33,309 bases of DNA from Streptomyces himastatinicus ATCC 53653 (lineage in GTDB: Bacteria; Actinomycetota; Actinomycetes; Streptomycetales; Streptomycetaceae): positions 1,796,047 to 1,829,355 of the forward strand of contig NZ_GG657754.1 of assembly GCF_000158915.1 (NCBI RefSeq), given 5' to 3'. Both the position numbers and the translations under genes were made by a program. The notes below the pieces were generated by a model that was not told the origin of the DNA, did not search any database, and was given only the letters and a program-made list of their open reading frames with translations. This document shows positions 1 through 11,935 of the stretch, one piece after another; position 1 is the first letter of the stretch; every line of letters begins with the position of its first letter.

Positions 1-4891
<4,891 letters not shown>

Positions 4892-4900
4892 GCCCGGCGA

Positions 4901-5938
4901 TCACCCCTTGCCGCCCTCCTTGTCGCCGCCACGGTGGCGACAAGGAGGAGCTGGCCGTGCCACCCACCTGGACTCCCGGACCACTCCTGCACCGGATCGC
5001 TCCTGCCGTACCCGCCGGACGAGTTCGCCCGCGGCACTCGGCCAATCCGCGTGGTCGAACACGAATCCATTCTTGAGCAGCCGACCCGGCATCACCCGGC
5101 GGCTCTTCAGCAGGAGTTCGGTGTCGGAGCGCAGCACAAACGCGCCGATCTCGGCCATCCACTTCGTCGCCGGCAGGCCCACCGGCACGCCCCATTCTCG
5201 TCGCAACGCGTGCATGAACGCCCGTTGCGGCAGTGGATCCGGGGCCGCCAGATTGACCGGACCAGTGACATCGTCCCGGTCGATCAGGAACTCCACCGCG
5301 CGGACGAAGTCGAGGTCGTGGATCCAGGACACGTACTGCGCGCCGCCTGCGACCGGCCCGCCGAGGCCGAGCCGCGCCAGCCACAGCAAGTAGTCGAAGA
5401 CACCACCACGATCAGGGCTCATCACCATCGCCGAGCGCATGGCCACCTTGCGGGTGTACGGCGTATCGGCCTGCTCCTGCTCCCGCTCCCACTTCTTCGC
5501 GATCTCGACGCTGAAGCCCCAGTAACCGGGGACATCCGGTTCGGTACCGCCGATCACTCCAGTCGCCTCGTCGTGGGGCGCGTGGAAGCGGTGGGCGTAG
5601 ATGGTGGCGGTGCTCATCTGGAGCCAGGCCCGGGGAGGCCGTCGGGCAGCCGCGATCGCCTCGCCCACCACACGCGCGGAGTCCACGCGCGAATCCATCA
5701 TGGCCCGAAGGTTCTCCTGGGTGTAGCGGCAGCTGACGCTGCGGCCGGCGAGGTTGATGACGACATCGCTGCCGTCGAGCGCCGCCGCCCAGGGGCCCAG
5801 CGTTCTACCGTCCCACCAGACGTCACTGTCCCGAACCGGCCGCCTGGTCAGAACCACGACCTCGTGGCCCGCGGCGGTCAGCACACGATGCAGTATGCCG
5901 CCCACCTGCCCGGTTCCTCCCGGTAGCACTATCTTCAC
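4901..5938 (-). CDS. TIGR01777-family SDR epimerase-like protein (YfcH-like)
   Basis: A 345-residue extended short-chain dehydrogenase-like protein with unknown substrate. I chose the GTG at 5938 (protein begins VKIVLPGGTGQVG) because GAGAGGAG lies 5-8 bases upstream and the Rossmann motif GGTGQVG then sits at residues 7-13. An ATG at 5965 would add nine residues and overlap the upstream stop. The N-terminal half binds NAD(P). The C-terminal part (VPVGLPATKWM through PGRLLKNGFVFDHADW) matches the DUF1731 domain of this family. The last 30 or so residues (to HRGGDKEGGKG) look non-homologous and are encoded over the terminator hairpin. It is the last gene of the minus-strand run, 28 bases after the M48 peptidase gene, and may simply be a co-transcribed neighbour. 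Confidence 0.85.
   Translation of the reverse strand: MKIVLPGGTGQVGGILHRVLTAAGHEVVVLTRRPVRDSDVWWDGRTLGPWAAALDGSDVVINLAGRSVSCRYTQENLRAMMDSRVDSARVVGEAIAAARRPPRAWLQMSTATIYAHRFHAPHDEATGVIGGTEPDVPGYWGFSVEIAKKWEREQEQADTPYTRKVAMRSAMVMSPDRGGVFDYLLWLARLGLGGPVAGGAQYVSWIHDLDFVRAVEFLIDRDDVTGPVNLAAPDPLPQRAFMHALRREWGVPVGLPATKWMAEIGAFVLRSDTELLLKSRRVMPGRLLKNGFVFDHADWPSAAGELVRRVRQERSGAGVVRESRWVARPAPPCRHRGGDKEGGKG
4915..4948. terminator. Bidirectional hairpin terminator between convergent genes
   Basis: A perfect 13-bp inverted repeat pairs 4915-4927 (CCTCCTTGTCGCC) with 4936-4948, leaving an 8-base loop. It begins 23 bases after the xylanase stop. It lies inside the 3' coding end of the convergent SDR gene, which ends at 4901. 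There is no long T tract, as is common for Streptomyces terminators. It probably stops xylanase transcription from the left; whether it also ends the minus-strand operon is less clear. Confidence 0.75.
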
Positions 5939-5966
5939 TGGGCTCTCCTCTCTCCGGCCGAGCACT

Positions 5967-7157
5967 TCACCGCCATCTCGCCAGGTATGGGGCCAGATGG
6001 TGCAGGCGCGTGTGGTAATCCGGGTGTGTGGACAGAAGCTTGTCGATCATGATCGGTCGGCCGCTTCGAGCCCGCCCCGTCGCACCGGCCATGCTCGCAG
6101 CTCCGCCGCAGCCGGAGTCGGCGGCAACCAGGCGACGACGCTCGGCATCCGATTCCCCCCTCTGCATCGTGTGCAGCACCTCGGCGAGCATGGGGCCGAA
6201 ACCGAGCGCCGCCGCATATCGGTCGGCCCGTAGTTCGGCCTGGCGCGCCAGCGCCGCCATCGGGTACGGCGCCACCACCAGCACCAGTGGAACGAACCAG
6301 TAGGACAGCGCAAGCGCCACCAGGACGCTGCCCACCGCCAGGACGAGCACCAGTGCCACAAAGCCGCCCCGCCGTCGGCCGATGCGGAGCCCGTGCCGGG
6401 CCAGCCACCGGACGACGGCCCAAGCGATCCGTGCCGGCGCGGAGTACCACTCGCCCAGCAGGGAGGACCAAGCGTGTCCGCCGACGTGGTGCCCCAGTTC
6501 ATGGGCGAGGACCGCAGCGAGGTGGTCGCTCGGCAGGTGCTCGAGGGAATACCCGGTGACGCTGACGATGTGACCCGCCGCGGCGACGGCGTTGATCGCT
6601 TCGCTGTCTTGGATCCACAACTCGTAGGCCCTGCCGTCGACGCCCGCCCTGGCTGTCACCTCCCGCCAGACCGGCTCCAGCCGACTGCGTTCCCGCGGGG
6701 TCGGGTAACGCAGGTCGAGCAGGTGGCGAGCGAGGGCGCTCTCGGTGGGCCGGTGGAACGCCAGCGCGCCCGTGGCGAGCCATATCAGGACGACGACCCA
6801 GCCCGCGGTCGAGAGCAGGGCGCAGGCGACCAACGCCACGAGCAGCAGGCTGGCGGCACACCACGGCAGGTACAGCAGGAGTCGGCCCATGGCCGTGGCG
6901 TCAGTCCACCGTTGCCGATCGGCGAGGTGTACTCGGCCTGACCGGCCGAAGTCCGCGTCCTGCGGACGGGATCCCACAGGGCCGGAATCCTGGGACCGGT
7001 CACCGAGGTGAGGCGGCAACTCCTCGCCGGGATAAGGGGGCGGCGGAGGCCGGTCGCCGGGGTAGGGCGGCGGCGGGGGGAACACGGCGGCCGGAGACTG
7101 CGGGGGCTGGGGGTAAGGGGCGCGGTCGGAACCGGTGGGGTCGGGTGGAGTGGCCAT
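5967..7157 (-). CDS. M48-family membrane zinc metalloprotease (HtpX-like)
   Basis: A 396-residue integral membrane protease. Residues 1-60 form a Pro-rich, proline/tyrosine-repeat cytoplasmic tail (PPPPPYPG twice). A hydrophobic hairpin follows (about 90-135). The catalytic HELGHH is at 219-224 (two zinc His and the catalytic Glu), a second hydrophobic pair spans about 262-302, and the third zinc ligand is Glu308 in QAELRADRYAAALG. The STHPDYHTRL motif near the C-terminus is typical of M48 peptidases. The family cleaves membrane or misfolded proteins; HtpX acts in membrane quality control. It lies 60 bases downstream of the PycTM-like gene and upstream of the SDR. Membership in the putative signalling system is inferred only from gene order. 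A regulatory cleavage role is possible but not shown. Confidence 0.9.
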   Translation of the reverse strand: MATPPDPTGSDRAPYPQPPQSPAAVFPPPPPYPGDRPPPPPYPGEELPPHLGDRSQDSGPVGSRPQDADFGRSGRVHLADRQRWTDATAMGRLLLYLPWCAASLLLVALVACALLSTAGWVVVLIWLATGALAFHRPTESALARHLLDLRYPTPRERSRLEPVWREVTARAGVDGRAYELWIQDSEAINAVAAAGHIVSVTGYSLEHLPSDHLAAVLAHELGHHVGGHAWSSLLGEWYSAPARIAWAVVRWLARHGLRIGRRRGGFVALVLVLAVGSVLVALALSYWFVPLVLVVAPYPMAALARQAELRADRYAAALGFGPMLAEVLHTMQRGESDAERRRLVAADSGCGGAASMAGATGRARSGRPIMIDKLLSTHPDYHTRLHHLAPYLARWR

Positions 7158-7217
7158 GGTGTGTCTTCCCCTACGTACGAACGGACGTGTCCGGATGGTG
7201 CGGCGAGCCGGCGGCGT

Positions 7218-7727
7218 TCAGCGGATGGTCAGCGCGGTGGGCAGCAGCACCACCCCCGCGCAATAGGCGGCCAGGCCCGCGCGTATCCAGCGGTGTTTGC
7301 TGCCGACGATGCGGCTGTTCTGGGCGAGTGCTTCCAGCAGACCGCCGTTGGGATCCTCCTCGGTGGCGTCGAGCGCCTCGGTCAGCAGGCCCTGATCCGT
7401 GGCGCGGCGGATGTCGTCGAAGTAGGTCAGCGGTCGCCCCGGGGCCCAGCGGCTGCTGCCGTACCGCGGCAGGACGGCCAGGAGGAGGCAGACCAGCGAT
7501 CCGGCCAGAGCCGTCAGTCCGGCCCACAGCAGCCCGGTCCTGGTGCCGGAAAGCCCGGACAACGCCCCGCCGCGGGCAGCGAGGAGCCCCCCGAACAGAC
7601 CCACCGTCATGCTGAGCGCACCCAGCAGCAGGGCGGCCTTGCTGTCGGCATGGGCCACTTCCGCCCTCACCTCCGCGAGCAGACGTCCCCCCACACCGGG
7701 CCCGTCCGCTGCCCTGCTGCCGCTCAC
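7218..7727 (-). CDS. PycTM-like three-helix membrane protein (Pycsar effector-like)
   Basis: A 169-residue membrane protein. The N-terminal amphipathic segment AEVAHADSKAALLLG is followed by two transmembrane helices (about 32-52 and 65-85). A soluble middle region follows, with YFDDI and the late motif ALAQNSRIVGSKHRWIRAG, and then a last helix (about 147-167). This order, including the 'ADSKA' start and the 'IxxxKHRW' segment before the final helix, matches the Pycsar effector TM domain family (PycTM), which disrupts the inner membrane when it senses cyclic pyrimidine nucleotides in described Pycsar systems. Its start overlaps the stop of the SPFH-like gene (7724-7727, ATGA), so translation is probably coupled. 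A class III cyclase gene lies in the same run. That this protein senses the product of that cyclase is inference. Confidence 0.8.
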   Translation of the reverse strand: MSGSRAADGPGVGGRLLAEVRAEVAHADSKAALLLGALSMTVGLFGGLLAARGGALSGLSGTRTGLLWAGLTALAGSLVCLLLAVLPRYGSSRWAPGRPLTYFDDIRRATDQGLLTEALDATEEDPNGGLLEALAQNSRIVGSKHRWIRAGLAAYCAGVVLLPTALTIR

Positions 7728-8800
7728 GCCTCGTCCGCCGCGGATTCGGCCTGTCCGCCCCAGGACAGCGAGCCCGGCATGGGAGGGGCCGGAGAGGCGC
7801 CGGGCAGACTGTGGGTGAGGAGTTCCTCGATGATCTGCACGGCCTGCTTGTTCAGGCCCGCGCGCTGGTACTCCTCCATGTTCTCCCCCTTCAGGACCTG
7901 TAGGGCGACCTCGGTCTGGCTCTTGATGAGGGCCAGTTGGTCCGCGCGCAGGTTGTCCATCACCAGGCGCGAGTCCTCGGGGTGACGAGCCAGGTGGAGG
8001 GCCCAGGTCGCCACCCCGCCGTGCTGGAGGTAGTACTGGTAGTACTGGATCTTCTTCGCTTCCAACTCCCGTAGTTCCGCTTCCTGGTGGCCCTGGAGCA
8101 TGGCCAGTTCGTGTCCGTGCCGCGCCTGTGCCGTGTGACGCTCTGCCTGGAGGCGGTCCTCGCGCATCGCCAGGTCGTGCGAGTCACCCAACTCTTCGTC
8201 GGCATAGCGGATCCGGCGCAGCTCCCGCTGATGAGCGATGGCATCGTCGTCCCGTCGCATCTGGACCGTCCACGTCACGCGCAGCCCGATGTCGTCGGCC
8301 AGTGCGCCGGCCTTCGTGAGTACGCGGCGTACCGCGCCTTCGGCGGCGGCGCTGTGGTCGATCGAGAAACCGCAGCTGACGGGCCGCATCAGCTCCTCCA
8401 GACGCCGGGTGAGCAGGGCCGGCACATCCCGCTCACCGCTGGCGACGAACCGATCGGGCCGGTTGACCTGCCACGTCGTCTCCAGTGTGGTGGTGAAGTC
8501 GAAGGCGTCGTTGTCGCTCGGCAGCAGGAGAGTGGCGGTGCAGCGGTGGACGCCCATGTCCACTTCGTAGACGGCGGTGTACCGCTTGGTGGCGCATTCT
8601 GAGCGGGAGGGGCGACGGGGCGGCAGCCAGACGTCGAAGCCGCCCTTGCCGGTGGTGAACACCAGGGCGTTGTCGATCCGGCTGTGGTTCCTGCGGTAGT
8701 CGAACCGGGAAAGCGTACGCACGGTGACCACCGGGTCGGCGAGGACGCTGTGCCGGTCCACGCCCTGGTCCCAGTCGAACTGGCGACGGGAGTCGGCCAT
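7724..8800 (-). CDS. SPFH/band 7-like protein with long coiled coil, function unknown
   Basis: A 358-residue soluble protein without signal peptide or transmembrane segment. Residues 1-190 have a beta-rich pattern and an SPFH-like layout. They include TTTLETTWQVNRPDRF, and then LLTRRLEELMRP...GLRVTWTVQMRRDDD, resembling the end of a band 7 domain. Residues 190-260 are a charged Arg/Glu/His/Gln-rich helix (DLAMREDRLQAERHTAQ, HQEAELRELEAKKIQ), strongly predicted as coiled coil. The C-terminal tail is helical and then Pro-rich. The ATG at 8800 follows AAGGAG nine bases upstream. It sits between the P-loop protein and the PycTM-like protein and overlaps the latter by four bases. SPFH proteins form ring-like membrane scaffolds that often partner proteases. 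A scaffold role here is inference, and the family call is moderate. Confidence 0.6.
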   Translation of the reverse strand: MADSRRQFDWDQGVDRHSVLADPVVTVRTLSRFDYRRNHSRIDNALVFTTGKGGFDVWLPPRRPSRSECATKRYTAVYEVDMGVHRCTATLLLPSDNDAFDFTTTLETTWQVNRPDRFVASGERDVPALLTRRLEELMRPVSCGFSIDHSAAAEGAVRRVLTKAGALADDIGLRVTWTVQMRRDDDAIAHQRELRRIRYADEELGDSHDLAMREDRLQAERHTAQARHGHELAMLQGHQEAELRELEAKKIQYYQYYLQHGGVATWALHLARHPEDSRLVMDNLRADQLALIKSQTEVALQVLKGENMEEYQRAGLNKQAVQIIEELLTHSLPGASPAPPMPGSLSWGGQAESAADEA

Positions 8801-8870
8801 GGTTCATGTCTCCTTGGTCTGTGTTCCAGTACTTCGTGGATGAGGGACGAGGGATGCCGGACCGCGGCGC

Positions 8871-10964
8871 CTACAGCGCGGCCGACAGGCGGGCTGCCAC
8901 CGGCAGTGGGGCGTCCCCACGTCGGTCGCGCAGCGTCGCGAGGAGATGTCCGATGCGCTTCCGGTCGTCTCCGGTGACGGCGAGAGCTGGAAGCAGCACC
9001 GCCAAGTGACGTTCGGCCTCCGGGTCCTGGTCCGCCTCGCGGACCCAGTCGCCCAAGGCCTTCAAGGCTTCACTGGTGTAGCGCATGTCGTTCAGGACCG
9101 TGCGCCACAGATGGGCGAGCTGACGGGCGTCCTCGGGGCCGCCCCGCTCGCCGGCCGTCGCGTACCACCGCAAGATCAACAGATCGTCGGTGTGGGTACA
9201 GGCCAGCACGAAGGCATGCAGAGCCAGCCGCCTGACGGACGGCGCGTCCCCCAGCAGTTCGGCCATGTCCCGCAGCACCTGCTCGCGGACCGCGGGCGAC
9301 TCATCGGTGAGCAGCAGCGCGGCGGACTCCGCGATGTGCCGGGCCTCCTGCTCGTCCTCACCCGTCCGGGCGGCGTCCGCCAGCGCCGCGAGCGCCTCGC
9401 GCGGCATCATCGCCCCCACCAGGGCGTAGCCGCGGATCGCCGTCCACCGCAGCCGTGGCTCGGCTGGGTCGCCGTCGCACCAGGTCCGCAGGATCGCGGG
9501 GACGTTCGGGGCGCCTACGGCGTGCGCCGTCGCGAGGGCGTTGGCGGCCACCAGGCAGTCGCGGTAGCGCTTGGACTTCGCCCACCCCTCGATGAGCAGT
9601 GCCATCGCGGACGGCAGGTCCGCCTGGGCCAGCACTGCTGCGGCCACCGCCGCCCTGGTGCGCACCAGCGGCCGGCCGTCATTCGCCAGCCGCTGGAGCC
9701 AGCGGATCAGGCCTGGTCGTGCCGAGGGGTGGCCGGTCCACACCTCGCGAAGCACCTCGGCGGCGACCCTCCCTTCCTGGAAGCGGGCCATGCGCTGGGT
9801 GACCGGCCCCCATTCGGTGTGCTCCTCCTGCCAGTACGCGGTGGCACGGGCGAGCCGCAATCGTTTGGTGATGGATGTGCCGAAGACGCCGACCCGAGCT
9901 CTCCGGTTGGCATCCTCGGTGCCTTGGAACTGTGCGTAGAGGTCGTCGCTGACCTCGGCGGTCAGCGCGTACGCGGCCTCGTCGAACGCCGCGAGGGAGA
10001 TCAGGAACGCCTTGTCCCGCAGGGAGGCCTCGTCGCCCCCGAACCACTCCCGCACCTGTTCCTGGATCATCGACCGGCCAAAGGCCGCCAGTTGGTCGAG
10101 GCTCCGCCCGCCCTCCGCGTGGTCGGACAGCGCCTTCGCGAACTCCGCGGCCTCGCGCAGCTGGTGGTCGGTCCGGCCGAGGAATTCCCGGGCGGGTGGC
10201 AGACCGAGCAGTTCGCGTTCGCGTGGCGGATCGTCCACCAGGTGGTGCAGATGTGAGCGAACGACGGACTCAGGGGACGGCGGCTGCCACTCGACGGCGT
10301 CGACACCGTGCAGAACGGCGAACAGGTCGACGGTGATGACGAGGTAGGCGTTGTTCTGCTTGAGTTCGTCCCGCACGGACCACAGGTCGATGTCGCGTAG
10401 GGGGGCATCATGGCCGGTCACCAAGTCGAGGACGAGATAGCCGCGCGTATCGCCGGTCACCTGCTCGTTGAGCGCGGTCGGCCTGGTCTTCGGGTCGAGG
10501 GCTCGTACCGGTACGGCGTCCAGGGCGTGCAGCAGCATCAGGGCGGCGCTGCGCCGGCCGCTGAAGGGGGCGCCGGACAGCACGAGGACCCGCTCGTCGC
10601 GCAGCCGGTCCACCAGCGGGTGCACCAGCTCCTCGTAGCCCGCGAACACCTGCCTCAGATCGCGGAGTTCGCTGTCAGGGATGGAGCCAGAGGTGTGGGT
10701 GGCGGCGCCGAAGCGGTAGTGGTGCTCGATCTTCGTCCCCAGAACGACATCGCCTGTGACGCTGCCGCCGCTCACGCCCGTCTGGGCGCCACCGACCAGG
10801 CTGCCCCCGATGGCGGTCGGCGCGTGGCGGTGGAGTTCGCGCCGGGCCGCCCACGGGTCCTGGGGGCGGTCGTTCTCCTCCTCGGGCTGCTCGGACTCCT
10901 CGGACCCCGGAGCGGTCTCGTCGAGGTGCTGGTCGGCCTTCTCCTCGGCCGGTTGCTCGCTCAT
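8871..10964 (-). CDS. P-loop/helical-repeat (STAND-like) protein with amyloid-like motif
   Basis: A 697-residue cytoplasmic protein. Residues 1-50 are acidic and disordered. Residues 52-76 form a Gly/Val-rich segment (IGGSLVGGAQTG, then VTGDVVLG) nearly identical to the C-terminus of the upstream cyclase. Residues 125-250 look like a P-loop domain: VLVLSGAPFSGRRS (131-139) in the Walker A position, but with Arg137 where Lys is expected, and GYLVLDL as a Walker B-like strand. The long remainder (about 380-690) is Ala/Leu/Arg helical with HEAT/TPR-like periodicity. This resembles NLR/STAND sensors: motif, NTPase, repeat sensor. It overlaps the cyclase stop by four bases (10961-10964, ATGA), so the two are probably made together. 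Ligand and activity are unknown, and nucleotide binding may be weak given the Arg substitution. Confidence 0.75.
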   Translation of the reverse strand: MSEQPAEEKADQHLDETAPGSEESEQPEEENDRPQDPWAARRELHRHAPTAIGGSLVGGAQTGVSGGSVTGDVVLGTKIEHHYRFGAATHTSGSIPDSELRDLRQVFAGYEELVHPLVDRLRDERVLVLSGAPFSGRRSAALMLLHALDAVPVRALDPKTRPTALNEQVTGDTRGYLVLDLVTGHDAPLRDIDLWSVRDELKQNNAYLVITVDLFAVLHGVDAVEWQPPSPESVVRSHLHHLVDDPPRERELLGLPPAREFLGRTDHQLREAAEFAKALSDHAEGGRSLDQLAAFGRSMIQEQVREWFGGDEASLRDKAFLISLAAFDEAAYALTAEVSDDLYAQFQGTEDANRRARVGVFGTSITKRLRLARATAYWQEEHTEWGPVTQRMARFQEGRVAAEVLREVWTGHPSARPGLIRWLQRLANDGRPLVRTRAAVAAAVLAQADLPSAMALLIEGWAKSKRYRDCLVAANALATAHAVGAPNVPAILRTWCDGDPAEPRLRWTAIRGYALVGAMMPREALAALADAARTGEDEQEARHIAESAALLLTDESPAVREQVLRDMAELLGDAPSVRRLALHAFVLACTHTDDLLILRWYATAGERGGPEDARQLAHLWRTVLNDMRYTSEALKALGDWVREADQDPEAERHLAVLLPALAVTGDDRKRIGHLLATLRDRRGDAPLPVAARLSAAL
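10737..10812 (-). repeat. Copy 1 of a 76-bp near-identical repeat encoding the shared Gly/Val motif
   Basis: This segment aligns without gaps to 10997-11072, with 71 of 76 bases identical by direct comparison, in the same orientation and 260 bp apart. It encodes the IGGSLVGG...TGVSGG...VTGDVVLG segment in the N-terminal region of the P-loop protein. Identity extends to third codon positions, implying recent duplication or gene conversion and not only protein-level constraint. Confidence 0.9.
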
Positions 10965-11824
10965 GCCCGCCCGCCGTTGTTCTCATGCCGGACGCTCCCC
11001 AGAACGACATCGCCCGTGACGTTGCCGCCGCTCACGCCCGTCTGATTGCCACCGACCAGGCTGCCCCCGATGCTGAGGGAACCGCCGTTGACGGTGATCC
11101 GCCCTCCCCCGGTGTCTGTACCGCTCGGTGCGGAGGGCCGTTCAGCGGCGTCCTCGCCCGCTCCCCGGACCGCGTCCGGGGAGCCGTCCCGCCCCCGCTC
11201 CGACGTCGGCGCGGTGGCGGAGGTGCCTCGCGGGAGCGGTCCGTGCAGCCACGCTTCGAGCTGGTCCTTCTTCACCGCCACGTCGACGTGGTGGAAGTCC
11301 GCTGCCCGCAGCCCGCGATGACCGTGACGGACGACGCCGTGGTACACGGGTGCCGACACGCACAGCACACAGTCCTCGTCGCGCTGCTTGAGCGCTTCGC
11401 GCAGGACGTCGGCGTCGAGAAGTCGGCAGGACTGGTTCAGGTCGTGACCGACGAGCCCGCCGACCGTGCCGCGGTAGGGGTCAAGGGCCACCTCCCCGGA
11501 AGCCAGGACCATCCGCAGCCGCATCTGGGCGCTGCTGGACGCCAGGCGGTTGTACGCGCACAGCGAGTCCGGGACCGTGACCAGCAACGAGCGCAGCAGC
11601 GCCGTCTTCGGGACCTCGGCGCTGACCAGGATGATCAGTCCGTCCCCCCGATCCTCCCGGTACTGCATGTTCGGCTCGACACCGGCCGCGGCGAGGGCGT
11701 CTTCGACCAGGCCGTGCAGGCTGCGGCGCAGGAACGACTGCTCCACGTCGTCCCGGCGACTGAAGTTCTCGATGTCCAGCAGCAGGATGGTGCGGTTGAC
11801 GGGTTCTGTCAGGGCCAGTGTCAT
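10961..11824 (-). CDS. Class III nucleotide cyclase with C-terminal amyloid-like tail
   Basis: A 287-residue soluble protein. Residues 10-195 follow the class III adenylyl/guanylyl cyclase fold. The first metal Asp is D17 in ILLLDIENF and the second is D61 in EDRGDGLIIL. The SGEVALD stretch is followed by VGHDLNQSCRL, where Asn130 and Arg134 keep the catalytic N-x3-R spacing. All four residues expected for catalysis are therefore present. I cannot deduce whether the substrate is ATP, GTP or a pyrimidine nucleotide. A Pro/Ser/Thr/Gly-rich linker (about 200-240) leads to the Gly/Val/Asn tail (about 245-280) shared with the next gene. The ATG at 11824 follows GAGAGG. The Crp/Fnr gene is 111 bases upstream in the same direction; the P-loop gene overlaps downstream. 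A Pycsar-like role with the PycTM-like protein is inferred. Confidence 0.82.
   Translation of the reverse strand: MTLALTEPVNRTILLLDIENFSRRDDVEQSFLRRSLHGLVEDALAAAGVEPNMQYREDRGDGLIILVSAEVPKTALLRSLLVTVPDSLCAYNRLASSSAQMRLRMVLASGEVALDPYRGTVGGLVGHDLNQSCRLLDADVLREALKQRDEDCVLCVSAPVYHGVVRHGHRGLRAADFHHVDVAVKKDQLEAWLHGPLPRGTSATAPTSERGRDGSPDAVRGAGEDAAERPSAPSGTDTGGGRITVNGGSLSIGGSLVGGNQTGVSGGNVTGDVVLGSVRHENNGGRA
10997..11072 (-). repeat. Copy 2 of the 76-bp repeat encoding the shared Gly/Val motif
   Basis: Second copy of the repeat at 10737-10812, lying near the 3' end of the cyclase gene. It encodes SIGGSLVGGNQTG and VTGDVVLG. Five mismatches are visible, three of them clustered where the P-loop protein has Ala and the cyclase has Asn before QTG. 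The copy is a short tail separated from the catalytic domain by a flexible linker. Confidence 0.9.
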
Positions 11825-11866
11825 GCGTGCCTCTCGGAGACGGCTCGAACTCGGTCCGCAGCACTA

Positions 11867-11918
11867 TCCCTTGAGGGACTGACAATGGAGGAGGGACGTT
11901 GTCACACACCTTCTGTGA
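11867..11918. promoter_or_regulatory. Two inverted repeats in the control region of the cyclase operon
   Basis: The 111-base gap between the Crp/Fnr stop and the cyclase start contains TCCCTTGAGGGA (11867-11878, perfect 5-bp arms) 42 bases upstream of the cyclase ATG. It also contains TCACA-N7-TGTGA (11902-11918, perfect arms). The second uses the half-site bases of Crp operators, but in everted order relative to TGTGA-N6-TCACA. Either may be an operator for the neighbouring Crp/Fnr protein. No convincing -35/-10 pair was identified. Confidence 0.45.
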
Positions 11919-11935
11919 TCGATGACGCACAAGGG

